From: Darksidea phi | Lineage: Eukaryota; Ascomycota; Dothideomycetes; Pleosporales; Lentitheciaceae | DNA length: 64,000 nt | Reading direction: 5' to 3' | Assembly (NCBI GenBank): GCA_030770425.1 | Contig: JASJFT010000158.1 | Location: 1 to 64,000 of the forward strand | Shown here: one piece after another, positions 32,301-42,068 of the stretch | How positions within the stretch are numbered: position 1 is the stretch's first letter | Layout: the number at the start of each line of letters is the position of its first letter | Notes under the pieces: model-generated | Seen by the model: only the letters and a program-made list of their open reading frames with translations | What the model was told of the DNA's origin: nothing | Database searches by the model: none | Program-made: the position numbers and the translations under genes

Positions 32301-32561
32301 CACACAAGGCAGATGCGCCAGGACGTCTTCGTAGCCGTCTTGGATCATCTTTGTGTGAAGATCGTGGAGGTACTTGTTGGTGACGTGATGATTCGCTGGT
32401 AGCGTCGATAGTCCAGAATTGGGTCCAGAATATAACTCATTCTCGCGCGAACGGTTATCGGGGTGGCTGGATGAAGCGGCGTCGGTAGGTAAAGCGGGTG
32501 AAGCCCCTCGTTGACTGTCTCTATGAGGCTGTCCGAGGGGTTCGGCCATGATTTCGGCCAT
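29395..32561 (-). CDS. Two-domain YYF-family protein G-F, unknown function
   Basis: I join two long frames into one gene: exon 1 32561-31682 and exon 2 31544-29395, giving 1009 residues. The 137-nt intron (31545-31681) has a GTAAGA donor and a CTAAC branch point ending in GAGACAG, and keeps phase exactly. Without it, the second frame lacks an early ATG and the first runs on into 90 codons of unlikely sequence. Domain G (about 30-230): HDFNFIAQ, strand motif SYRVDHLS, helix LVRYYCLLWANTHH. Domain F (about 355-520): LMDMNFTTHG, IRLRLGKYIG, strand motif SVYAYLKKN, helix LIKYYFLLAVDSD. A long acidic and Ser/Arg-rich linker follows, then a helical C-terminus (about 900-990). There is no membrane or catalytic signature. 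If the intron is wrong, these are two adjacent genes. Function unknown. Confidence 0.65.
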
Positions 32562-33763
32562 TCGAAGTCCGGACTCGAAACACAGTCGGTGCTTGTATTT
32601 GGCTCTCCGCACAGCGGGGCTCCATTTATATAGTAGTGGGGTGCGAGTTCGCGTGATTTACGCGGCAGGTACAGGTTCATGACGTATCCTGCTCCCAGAG
32701 CCTTTCTTCCTAGGTGATATCGCGGTCTTTCAACAAGAAGGGCATGTGACCTTGGACTAGCCATGGATGGGTCACTTCGCATCCGCTGTTACCGGGCTGT
32801 ATACCGGAAATATGCACTGCGTTAGGACTTTGCCTTGCGTCATTAATCTTACGTTGGCTGGGCTCAGAGTAAGTTGGGAATCCGAGAGGCTCGCTCTGCC
32901 TGTTGGTTGCCTAGACACCTCCCAGGTTACGAATGATGTCCTCCCCAAATTCGCATGGCTCCGTCATGCAGAGGCCAACAGGTAAGCTCTGTGCTTGTTA
33001 CAGTCCCCGAGGCCGGAAGGCAAATAATATCTTGTACAAAGCGCGTTCCCTGCATTGCATCGTAAGGGTCCATGACTCATCGTGAGTGCTTGTACTGAGG
33101 TATAATGGTATATACCGAATATAGAGGGCGGAGCTCACGACCCGCAGTCGGAGGTAGGAGAGGTGATGGAATAGGCGTCCGAATTCAATCAGTTGAACTG
33201 AACTCTGATGTTAGATGGGATGGATGGGAAGCTGAAGATGCTCCCGGACGATCTCCTATCGGGCCCCGGCCCTACATTTCTCCGCTTACCTAAGCATTCA
33301 CCCTCACAACTACTACACCACAGTACTTTAATCGAATGAGTAGCAGCCATCGCGTCTTCATTATACGTTAATCGTTATGCGCTTCAGAATGCATCGGTAT
33401 ACCCGAAAACCCAATCATCAAGCCTGGGTCTATAAGCGTAAGCTACCAAAATAAAGTAGTTGGTTCATAGTCTGGTATGACTTACAACCTATTACGGAGT
33501 TGCGGCGGCGGGATCGGTAAGTCGGGGTTCCGTGAGTCCGTGGCCGGGTGGCTGGTGTGGCCGGGTGAGCGGTGGAACACGTTAGCATCTACGGACTACA
33601 TTCGTATTTGTACAAGTCGAGCCATTGCTCACGCTGCACTTGCCCCCTCTGTCCAAGCGCCAATAAGATGGGAGTATATATGGGAGGGGCATAGCACATA
33701 ACTACAACACCCACAGAAACCTGGTTTGAACCTACCTACGTACATTGCTACCCGGCGTTTGAC
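32562..33763. other. Intergenic between the G-F gene and the S15 hydrolase
   Basis: A divergent promoter region of about 1.2 kb with no gene recognised. It contains the second copy of the 26-bp dispersed repeat (33331-33356) and a TATATAT element at 33675-33681, about 85 bases ahead of the hydrolase ATG. Confidence 0.5.
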
Positions 33764-35437
33764 ATGACAAATGCAGAGAGCGACAACCGGGCTTGGACTC
33801 GTGGCTTCTTCGGTTCTCTTTTCGACCGGGTCCTTGGCTGGCACACCGGCTTGTCTCCAGAGACATGCAGCTACAAAGGCGAGCCCATGCGCATTCCAGT
33901 CTCGTCAGGCCTCTCTCGGATCGAGCTCGCAGCAACTCTGTATGCGCCCCTCCTTCCTGAAGGGGTAATACCCGAAGGTACGATTCTCGTGCGCTGCCCG
34001 TACGGACGCGGTCTGCCCATCAGCAGTGGATATGCGCGCCTCTTCGCATCACGCGGGTATCAAGTGCTCTTCGTCAGCAGTCGCGGTACATTTGGCTCTG
34101 GCGGTGAATTTGATGCTTGCCGGGACGAGGTCAGAGACGGCAAGGCAGTTGTGGAATGGATGCGGCAACAGCCATGGTTCACTGGTACCTTCGCTACTAT
34201 CGGCCCATCGTACCTTGGCTTTACTCAATGGGCACTTCTGACCGACCCGCCCAAGGAAATGGTCGCTGCTGTGATCTCCGTGGGACCTCACGACTTTGGT
34301 CGATCGACTTGGGCAACGGGCGCACTGAATCTAGACATGGTGGATTGGGCGCATATGATTGCGTATCAAGAGGAGCCGTATGCCGTGGCAAGACATCTAT
34401 TTGCTCCCACTAGGTTTCGGCCAGTGCTGGATCGTATCCCCCTGGTTCAGAGCGTGAAGGCTGCTCTCCCCGGGAAAGTGCCTTGGCTGGAGACTATGAT
34501 GACGACAGGAGATATGCAGGATACTTATTATACGCCAATGAACTTGGAACAGGCATTGGAGCGCGCGGAAATCCCGATCCTATTGATTAGCGGATGGCAC
34601 GATCTCTTCTTGGAGCAATCTATGGAGCAGTATCTTCGATTGCATGAGCATGGCTGCAACGTAGCCTTGACGGTGGGACCTTGGGAACACGGTGGGGGTG
34701 GGTTCAGTCGGATCACGATACAGCAAACGCACGGATGGTTGGAAACACATCTATCAAAGAAAAGGGAGACGGATCGTAAGGAGCCCGTTCAATACTACGT
34801 TACAGGCGCAGAGGAGTGGCGACATGCGCCCGAGTTCCCGCCTCCGACAAGTCCATATACACTACACCTCCACGGCGGAAAAAGGCTCAGCCAGGATGCG
34901 CCAGCTTCAGTAATTGCATCCTCGGACTTCGTCTTCGACCCGCAGGATCCTACGCCAACAATTGGCGGAGGTTTACTCATAGCAAAAGCCGGCAGCGTCG
35001 ATGACACGGCGTTATCCACCCGCCCCGACGTCCTTGTGTTCACTACCGACACGCTCGACACCGACATTGAATTCATCGGTCAACCTGTTATTAACCTCGC
35101 CCACTCTACGGACAGCCCCTACGCCGACCTCTTTGTCCGCATTAGCGAAGTAGACAGACGGGGCAAATCGCGCAACATCACAGAAACGTATCAGCGACTA
35201 GATCCAGAGCGAAATATGGAACAGGTCGTGGAATTGCCACTTCGCTGGTGTGCGCATAGATTTTTAAAGGGAAAGAAGATCAGGGTTATGATTGCTGGAG
35301 GATCGCATCCGCATTACGCAAGGAATCTTGGTGTAGCGAATTCCGACAATAGGGGGAGTGAGATGAAGGCGGTGAAGCATTCGGTGTTTCATGGCGGAGC
35401 AAACATCTCGAAGCTGGTCCTGCCTATAGGGAAATAG
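33764..35437 (+). CDS. S15/CocE-type alpha/beta hydrolase
   Basis: A single-exon gene of 557 residues of the X-Pro dipeptidyl-peptidase (S15)/cocaine esterase family. The triad is readable: Ser149 in GPSYLGFTQ, Asp280 in SGWHDLF and His309 in GPWEHGG. The C-terminal 200 residues match the jelly-roll domain of this family, with ADLFVRISEVDRRGKS and IRVMIAGGSHPHYARN segments. No signal peptide is seen, so it is probably cytosolic. Relatives hydrolyse acyl, ester or amide bonds; the substrate is not predictable. It is the only plus-strand gene between members G-F and H of the YYF cluster, and its codon use and length look like an ordinary metabolic gene. Confidence 0.9.
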   Translation: MTNAESDNRAWTRGFFGSLFDRVLGWHTGLSPETCSYKGEPMRIPVSSGLSRIELAATLYAPLLPEGVIPEGTILVRCPYGRGLPISSGYARLFASRGYQVLFVSSRGTFGSGGEFDACRDEVRDGKAVVEWMRQQPWFTGTFATIGPSYLGFTQWALLTDPPKEMVAAVISVGPHDFGRSTWATGALNLDMVDWAHMIAYQEEPYAVARHLFAPTRFRPVLDRIPLVQSVKAALPGKVPWLETMMTTGDMQDTYYTPMNLEQALERAEIPILLISGWHDLFLEQSMEQYLRLHEHGCNVALTVGPWEHGGGGFSRITIQQTHGWLETHLSKKRETDRKEPVQYYVTGAEEWRHAPEFPPPTSPYTLHLHGGKRLSQDAPASVIASSDFVFDPQDPTPTIGGGLLIAKAGSVDDTALSTRPDVLVFTTDTLDTDIEFIGQPVINLAHSTDSPYADLFVRISEVDRRGKSRNITETYQRLDPERNMEQVVELPLRWCAHRFLKGKKIRVMIAGGSHPHYARNLGVANSDNRGSEMKAVKHSVFHGGANISKLVLPIGK

Positions 35438-35715
35438 AGTTTGGTTCGGGATTGTGTTTGCCAGTGTGGTGGGTAACTTGAACTCCACTCAAAACCCGTT
35501 AAATGGGCTCTACTACGCTCCTACACGGTATAGCCTCGTATTGAACGCTCCGTTAATTCATGGCATTGACTAAATGACATTCCATCTTCCTCGGACACCC
35601 ACGAAGCTTGTAACGTCCAACGTCATTTATCCTTTGCGTCTCAGGCCAAAATGGTGGAACAGTCTAGTAGAGGTCAAAGATGTTTTCAACGCACTATCCG
35701 TTCCTAAAGTCTCCT
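35438..35715. other. Convergent intergenic region
   Basis: About 280 bases between the convergent 3' ends of the S15 hydrolase and YYF member H. Nothing further seen. Confidence 0.4.
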
Positions 35716-36546
35716 TCATTCTCCCGGCATAGGCATAATGCCAAAATCTTCCATAACAAAGAAATCTTGCACATTCTCCTTATACACCATTCCTTCGCTA
35801 TTCTCAGCCCCATCATCCTCATTATCAGCGATCTGCACCCTCTGCATGTTCTTCGGCATCGTCCTATCCGAATCTATAACCCGTTGCAACGTCCGGAACA
35901 CCGCCACCAGAGCATCAAACTTCGGCATCGGAAGCTCCGCCTCCACGATACCCGTCCTTCGCGCCCACTGTTGGCAGTACAGCTGCACCAACGCAAGTAC
36001 CCCAGTCGCCAAGGGTGTGTGCAGGCTCGACTCTATACTTCTGCTCCAGCAAAAGGGTGCTGGGATATCTTTAAACAGTTGAGACAAGGGCTGGCGAACG
36101 CTCATGACCTTGCCAGTCTTCCGAAGTTTGCCGTCGCGGAAGACCTCCTTGTGAACGGTGCCGTCGGGGCAGGAGTAGACGTAGCAGTCACCGTAGGTAC
36201 CAATATATAGCCTGACTGGGTTGTTTGGGAACATATCGTACCAAGCTGGTTGGTTCTCGGCTGTCGTTTTGTTGCGGTGGGATGGCAGCCTTTCGGTCTT
36301 CGTCGGCCGCGGTTCAAATTGTAGTGTGTTTGAGTCTGGAACAAGGCCGAGGGTGGAGGAGATTTCGCTGTTAACGAGGTCCATATAGAGGTTTTGCATG
36401 TTGAGAATACCGCTGGAGTCCATGCGGGTTGCGTGAAGATTACGGACTGCTCCGGATATATTAGAGGAAGGGTGAGCTCCCCGTGCGACAGTTATGCACA
36501 GAGCTTGTTGCCAGACTTTCTGCCTAGAGTGAACAACAAATCCCAT
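35716..36546 (-). CDS. YYF-family protein H, unknown function
   Basis: An intact single-exon gene of 276 residues from a proper ATG. It is the shortest complete member: a 60-residue leader, an NPVRLYIGTYG strand followed by the strand motif DCYVYSCPDG, then the helix LVQLYCQQWARRTG and KFDALVAVFRTLQ, and an acidic tail of about 45 residues. It is closest to domain G (LVRYYCLLWA). The first Tyr of YYF is Leu here. It lacks the coiled coil and basic tail of C and D, so it may represent a minimal form of the family. No known domain recognised. Confidence 0.65.
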   Translation of the reverse strand: MGFVVHSRQKVWQQALCITVARGAHPSSNISGAVRNLHATRMDSSGILNMQNLYMDLVNSEISSTLGLVPDSNTLQFEPRPTKTERLPSHRNKTTAENQPAWYDMFPNNPVRLYIGTYGDCYVYSCPDGTVHKEVFRDGKLRKTGKVMSVRQPLSQLFKDIPAPFCWSRSIESSLHTPLATGVLALVQLYCQQWARRTGIVEAELPMPKFDALVAVFRTLQRVIDSDRTMPKNMQRVQIADNEDDGAENSEGMVYKENVQDFFVMEDFGIMPMPGE

Positions 36547-37368
36547 CTGTTTGTCTCTGGGTAAAGTCGTTTAGTAGAAGAGTATGAAGTGAATACAGCG
36601 TTGAATCTATGGTCGAAGTATTGCCGTTACAAGTAAATGGTGTAGAAACAAACGCTTGGAAGTCATACGAGATGCCTTAGAAATGGCATGAGCAAGCTTC
36701 ACTCCCTTTGAAGACTTTATACTACATTCCACCTCATGCCACGAGACCCTTTTCCCTTGTTCTCGCATCTCGCGGTCATCGCCGAAGGGGGCTGTAAAAG
36801 TTTAATAGTCACTAACACATGGTCGTCGACGTCACGCTAAATATCCAGCAGAATCCCACTTAAGAGAGAGAGAGCGATCACCATAGTTGAACGGTTTCAA
36901 TGTCGGGTGCCATAAGCAAACTTGACTAATGACTGCCTCAAGCAAAATGTGGGGAGTGATAAGCATATGCGCAGCGGCCGTCAGAGGTGCTAGAAATCGG
37001 CAAAGGCAAGCGCAGGAGGATCGAATATCTGATGAGCAAAAGTCGTTCGACGAGGTGCCGAGTTCGGATGAGCAAGTTGACGGTTGATTCGGACCCCACG
37101 CTAGCCGCTCGAAGACTAGCGTATCTGACCGCTTTTTCGGCTTCAAGACATCGTTCCTCACCACTCGTCCATTCCCCACCAACCCTCCGAAATCAGACAT
37201 ACAGTACTTCATTCAAGGACTCTCTGGCCTTCGCAATATTACCGTCTTCGTCACTCTTCTACCTCTTGAATATATCGTACCGCATCCACCTTTGTCTCAA
37301 TCCCAGCCCACTTCATCTTCCTCTTTCAGATCGCCCTTTCCCAGTCGCAGTCGGTACATCCACCACCA
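36547..37368. other. Divergent intergenic region
   Basis: About 820 bases between member H (minus) and the F-box gene (plus). A 126-codon minus-strand frame here (36832-37212) has no protein-like features and is not called. Confidence 0.4.
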
Positions 37369-38790
37369 ATGCCTTGGCAAGGTCACCAGCAAAGTCCGCT
37401 CCTTGCTCTACCGTCAGAATTGATTGATCAAATTCTATCCAACTTCACAGCCCAGCGCGACTATGAGGCCGATTGGAGGCTCAAGGCAGCGCCCGAAGAG
37501 CAGGAACGCGAAGATCAACACAAGCGCGAAAGAGCAACTCTTTCCGCGCTTTGCCTGGTCTCAAAGGATCTCCACCGATACGCTGAGCCTGCACTCTATT
37601 CCTGGTTGAGTTTACAAGGCAGAGATTGGCGGGAGACCAGATATATATACACCTTCTTGCTCAAACTTACCACGAGCCCAAAGCTTGGGGAACGTGTCAA
37701 ATATATCGAACACTATTCCCCGTCGTCTGATGCAGACGACCTAGAACATGAGCGTTTCATTTCACTAAGAACCATCAACGAGCCGGGAATTCGTTCAGCA
37801 ATTGCGGCACTGGCGGCAGATACACTAGGCCGCGAAAGTCTAGAACAATGGCGACAGCTCTTTAGGCTCAATATCATTACAGCTCTCGTCGCACTCCTTC
37901 TTGAGCGCACACCCAACATACAACATCTTGCCTTGGTCAGCCTGTTACGGTTGCCACGAGGCATTAGCGACCTGTTCAACATTTTCGGCTCCAACCGTAC
38001 ATCACACAACCGTTTCCCCAAGCTACAAGTCTTGTGCCTTAGCTTTGCATGCTCTCCGTCATGGTACGGGATACGCTCGCTAGGGACGTTCATACGCTCT
38101 CTCCAGGCACTTCCCCAGTTACGATATCTACGACTCAGGTGCAATACCTTTGCTCTCGGTGAAGCCGATGGAAGAGAAGCTTTCGCATTTCCAGCTCTAC
38201 GGACATTACTTCTCGATGGTTTCGGGGATTCACCCGAAACACTGGCCAACATGATCGCCGGTTGTCAAGGTCTTCAGGAACTTTCCTGCACTTTTGTGTG
38301 CTCAACCGATGTCCCTACGGGCGGCGTATTATCCGCCGATTTGTCGCTCGTACAACGCGCTTTGGTTCAGCACCAAACTTCCCTCATGTCCCTTACTCTC
38401 CGCCTAGATCAGCACCACCATCGCAGGCACGCCGTTCCCCTCGCCAACCTTGCAGACTTTCCCAACCTAAAACACCTATCCATCGACAGTTTGGGTCTAC
38501 TTGGAGCTCCATGTAGCCTCAACGCGAGTACGGAGGAAGCGAGATGGTGGCACGAGAATGCACCATTCCGTCTTATCGAGCGGCTCCCGCCGCGTCTCGA
38601 GAGGCTCGATATTTATATTTACCACAACTTCCAATGTGGGGCACTCGTATTAAGGGACCTGGCGGAGGATTGTGGGCAGCTGCAGCGACTGAAAACTATT
38701 TTCCTTTTCGACATATTTGATCGTCTTGGGAGCAGGAACTGGTCGCGTCTTCATGATAGCTTCGCTGCGAAGGGCGTGAGACTATTTTAA
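37369..38790 (+). CDS. F-box protein with Leu-rich region
   Basis: A single exon of 473 residues. The F-box begins LLALPSELIDQILSNFTAQ; its second half, SALCLVSKDLHRYAEPALYS, comes after a charged insert (KAAPEEQEREDQHKRER). This split layout is the same as in the F-box gene at 10465. The remainder has repeated Leu-rich segments such as LPQLRYLRLRCNTF and LVQHQTSLMSLTLRLDQHH, giving an irregular LRR-like substrate-binding part. Expected role: Skp1-bound substrate adaptor of an SCF ubiquitin ligase. The substrate is unknown. Confidence 0.8.
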   Translation: MPWQGHQQSPLLALPSELIDQILSNFTAQRDYEADWRLKAAPEEQEREDQHKRERATLSALCLVSKDLHRYAEPALYSWLSLQGRDWRETRYIYTFLLKLTTSPKLGERVKYIEHYSPSSDADDLEHERFISLRTINEPGIRSAIAALAADTLGRESLEQWRQLFRLNIITALVALLLERTPNIQHLALVSLLRLPRGISDLFNIFGSNRTSHNRFPKLQVLCLSFACSPSWYGIRSLGTFIRSLQALPQLRYLRLRCNTFALGEADGREAFAFPALRTLLLDGFGDSPETLANMIAGCQGLQELSCTFVCSTDVPTGGVLSADLSLVQRALVQHQTSLMSLTLRLDQHHHRRHAVPLANLADFPNLKHLSIDSLGLLGAPCSLNASTEEARWWHENAPFRLIERLPPRLERLDIYIYHNFQCGALVLRDLAEDCGQLQRLKTIFLFDIFDRLGSRNWSRLHDSFAAKGVRLF

Positions 38791-39071
38791 GCACCAGAGG
38801 GAACGGCGTTGATGTTGATTGCTTGCCATATGTAGCTACATCGAGCGGCAGCATGCCTGTCATTCCAACTAGTGACGGCCATAGCACACAATTCAATCTC
38901 TCTATACACTCCTTGTCGCAGATTTTTTTCAGCTTCTACCTCAGGATTGCTTCATCCAGGATCGGCCGACGCTTCATTCATTAACGCCTTCGCTTAGGCC
39001 TAACATCATGCCATTCAATTGTCCAAACTCCATAAACAATTCGTTATTTGAATCTTCCAAGTGATTACTTC
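38791..39071. other. Convergent intergenic region
   Basis: About 280 bases between two convergent F-box-type genes; nothing else visible. Confidence 0.4.
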
Positions 39072-40010
39072 TCATACTCTATATCTCAGATTCCATGGAA
39101 AGGCTTCAAACTCGGTTTCCGAAAGCGACACACATACTACGTCCTCACTATGCCTGTACATAAATGGGCTCAAGGACAACCCTTGCTTGATCCTCTCCAA
39201 GGCCTTATCGCCCTCTTTCCCTTTCACCGTCAACTTCGTCCGTACATTCGTCGCACCAGCAGCATATGCATTCAGTAGATTGGCTCTCAACAGCCACAGG
39301 TCGCCAGCGTCCCTTGTATAATAAGCCACCGCCCTAGCCGAAGTTTCGGATCCATACCAATTGGAAAACCGACGATAAGGACGCGTTTTCACGACAAGAT
39401 CGAGATGAATTTGCGGGTCCCGGCGGAGCCGAATGATGGTCTGAGCGATGAAGTGGCGCAGGTGGCAGAGACGAATAGGCAACTTAGTAATTGCTCTACG
39501 TTGGCTATATGGCACTCTTTCGACAATCTTGCGAACAACCGCTTCTACGACTTCTGGGCTGATACGCGGCGCGCCCACTCCGTAACCCCTGTTTTTTTCT
39601 CGCCAAGCGCGGTCGAGGTCGTAGCCGAGTTGGAGAGCGGTTTGGATGGCGCAGTACTTTTGTTGTTGGTTGGGTTTGCATAGAATGGTGGCGGGTTGTC
39701 TGTCGTTTACTACGTCCATTGCTTCGTTGTGGATGGTTCGTGATACGAGGAGGGATGGGTGGTAGATGTTGACCGGCCAGTAGCCGAACCTGTCAGCACA
39801 GATGCAATCGATGGGCTTGTATGCAAACGTCGACAGATACGAGTATACTTCTAGGCGCAATTCTTTTGGGAGACACATGAATGGCAACAGCCGGGGCTCT
39901 TCGGTGTCGTCGTTTTGCCGACGGTTTGGAGTTTGTGTGCGTTCGCGATTGTTCTCGTCGGCGCTAGGTTCCGTGTTGTGTAGCGCTAGCTGTATGATGT
40001 CGGTATCCAT
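39072..40010 (-). CDS. F-box-like (2EXR-type) protein
   Basis: A single exon of 312 residues from the ATG at 40010. Residues about 41-60 (LLPFMCLPKELRLEVYSYL) form the F-box-like element seen in a large class of Dothideomycete proteins, followed by HPSLLVSRTIHNEA, which corresponds to the usual 'acquNR' segment of that class. The C-terminal half is a basic alpha/beta region without a recognised fold. The precise role is unknown; ubiquitin-related adaptor function is inferred from the F-box resemblance only. Confidence 0.65.
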   Translation of the reverse strand: MDTDIIQLALHNTEPSADENNRERTQTPNRRQNDDTEEPRLLPFMCLPKELRLEVYSYLSTFAYKPIDCICADRFGYWPVNIYHPSLLVSRTIHNEAMDVVNDRQPATILCKPNQQQKYCAIQTALQLGYDLDRAWREKNRGYGVGAPRISPEVVEAVVRKIVERVPYSQRRAITKLPIRLCHLRHFIAQTIIRLRRDPQIHLDLVVKTRPYRRFSNWYGSETSARAVAYYTRDAGDLWLLRANLLNAYAAGATNVRTKLTVKGKEGDKALERIKQGLSLSPFMYRHSEDVVCVSLSETEFEAFPWNLRYRV

Positions 40011-40424
40011 AGTGTCGGATAAGTCCGGTTCTTAGACGTGTGGTGTTTATGATGTGGGAAGTTGACTACGAAGTGTTTTTGTTTATATTGGGGGTTAAGG
40101 GTTCATGTATTTTAACCGGACGCAAATTACCGCGATGACTCACTCGCGCACTTTACTTGTTTCAAAACGGTGATATATAAGTCTTGCAGGGCGGTAGGAT
40201 GACTAGCGCTTATTCTTGATAATCCCATATACAGCAGTTCAGATTCGCGATTTTAGTATGAAAAGTGTCCGCGTTAAGAATAGCATGTTGGCAGCAGAGT
40301 TTCATTTTTCATTCGTCTTCCAAAGAAACGAGCTACTACCGCGTATCCACATACCTCCTGGAAAACCACTCGGTATTAACGAAATCCTCCGAGTCGAATA
40401 GGAGACATTGATGCCGTGCATTGG
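40011..40424. other. Intergenic between the F-box-like gene and the amidase
   Basis: No gene is supported; short open frames are AT-rich and lack features. Confidence 0.4.
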
Positions 40425-42068
40425 TCAAGGGAACTTTTCAAACGGTAGTCGTATCTGAGCGGTTAAATGCTCTAAGATAGCTAAGGTCTTCTCATCCTCG
40501 AACCGCCGTCCAACTAATTGCAAACAGATCGGCATACCATGGAATTCCTCCGGATCCCACAGTCTCCGATTCTCTTCATCGTGCCCGTTCAGTGGCTGCT
40601 TTTCATCTTCATATCGATCTATCCGCTTGTCGACTTTACAAATCGGGAACACCACAGCCGGGTAATCAAGAAGGTTCCACTGGGAGGTGTATGACCAGTA
40701 CTTTGCGGTGTTGTGCTTCGGCGCTACCCCAGGACCTACGGGGCACAGTATTGCATCAACACCAGACTTGTTCCAGTGCAGCGCGTACTCTTTGCGGTAC
40801 ACTTCACGTTCTTCGAGCCAGTAACTAAGTTCGCCGACTGAGAGCTTCTCGACGCAGGGATTGTCCTTGATGATCCATTCGGAGAGTGGTCGCCACGGCT
40901 CGCCAGAAGAGTCGATGGCCTCAGCGTCTGCTTCGCCACCATCGGTGAAGTAGAGGGAAGATATGATCGCCCAGGCTTCATCATGGAGGTGCGGGTTGAA
41001 CTTGACAACTTCGATGCCCTTCGCTTTCAGCTTCTCCGAGACCATTTTCAAAGCGCGTGTGATCGGCGGATGCGGTCGCACGACACCATCGTGCCAAAGG
41101 AGCCCAATCCTCAAGGGACGATCTTGCGGCAATTGAATATCTCGCCAGGGCATAGGAACAAGTGCAGGCTCCGTCAGCCACGGTTGCGCGTCGATAATAG
41201 TCTTCATGAAGAGCTTCAACCCGGAGAGGGTAGTGGATAGCGGGCCGAGAACGGATTCAACCGTATCAGCTCCGGCCATCATGTAACCCCATCCATCGGT
41301 TGGTATCCGGAATGCAGTTGGTTTGATACCGTAGATACCACAGTTCGCCGCAGGGTTGCGTATCGATCCGCCTACATCAGAGCCAATCCCGAGGCATGAA
41401 CCATGTAGCGCAATGAGAGCGCCCTCGCCTCCTGAGCTCCCCCCTGATGTTAGCGCGCTGTTATACGGATTGTTCGTCACGCCCCACAGGTTGGAATCTG
41501 TTTCCAGATGCATCATCGTCTGGGGCTCCGCAGTCCTACAGTGGAACACAGCACCAGCATCGCGCAGGATCTGTAGTATATGGGCGTCTTCTTTGGAAAT
41601 GTTGTCCCAGTGCGAAATGTATCCTGTCGTACATCTCATACCCTGAAAGCCGATGTGTTCCTTGACGCTGATTGGTAGCCCGTGGAGTGGACCTATTGGG
41701 CGCTTGTGCTGCTGATAGTAGGCATCCAGCTCTTTGGCTCGTTCCAAGGCCGATATAGGGAGAAGCTCGGTTATGCAGTTGACAAGACGTTGTGCGACAG
41801 CCGCTCGCTGAAGATACGCTGTCGTGACATCCACTGCGGATAGGTGCCCAGACGCGAGCGAAGCGAGCAGTTCTTCTGGAGTTACACTAGTAATTGATAG
41901 CGTTTTCGCGCTTACTACCTCATTGGAAGTTGAAATGACATTCTTCGGTAAATTTGCAGGTACTCTTGGTGCTGCAGGAGAGAGACTTGATATCGTTCGG
42001 TCTCGATGGTTCTGTGCGTCTTTGGCGATTTCCTGCCAGGGTCTTCGTGGCTTCGTTTTAGGAGCCAT
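40425..42068 (-). CDS. Amidase-signature family hydrolase
   Basis: A single exon of 547 residues. The amidase signature is complete: Lys136 in LPISVKEH, the cis-Ser at Ser211 in the Gly/Ser-rich TSGGSSGGEGAL segment, and the nucleophile Ser235 in SDVGGSIRNPA, with the 24-residue spacing between the two serines typical of the family. The C-terminal PICLQLVGRRFEDEKTLAI motif is also conserved. Such enzymes hydrolyse primary amides, for example acetamide or fatty-acid amides. No signal peptide, so cytosolic. Size and layout resemble the fungal acetamidase/general amidase group, but the substrate is not determined. It is divergent from the MSS116-like gene across a 480-base shared promoter. Confidence 0.9.
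   Translation of the reverse strand: MAPKTKPRRPWQEIAKDAQNHRDRTISSLSPAAPRVPANLPKNVISTSNEVVSAKTLSITSVTPEELLASLASGHLSAVDVTTAYLQRAAVAQRLVNCITELLPISALERAKELDAYYQQHKRPIGPLHGLPISVKEHIGFQGMRCTTGYISHWDNISKEDAHILQILRDAGAVFHCRTAEPQTMMHLETDSNLWGVTNNPYNSALTSGGSSGGEGALIALHGSCLGIGSDVGGSIRNPAANCGIYGIKPTAFRIPTDGWGYMMAGADTVESVLGPLSTTLSGLKLFMKTIIDAQPWLTEPALVPMPWRDIQLPQDRPLRIGLLWHDGVVRPHPPITRALKMVSEKLKAKGIEVVKFNPHLHDEAWAIISSLYFTDGGEADAEAIDSSGEPWRPLSEWIIKDNPCVEKLSVGELSYWLEEREVYRKEYALHWNKSGVDAILCPVGPGVAPKHNTAKYWSYTSQWNLLDYPAVVFPICKVDKRIDRYEDEKQPLNGHDEENRRLWDPEEFHGMPICLQLVGRRFEDEKTLAILEHLTAQIRLPFEKFP

Noticed and set aside
36832..37212. 126-codon minus-strand frame upstream of the F-box gene
   Set aside because: No protein-like features and it lies in the promoter region of the plus-strand gene.
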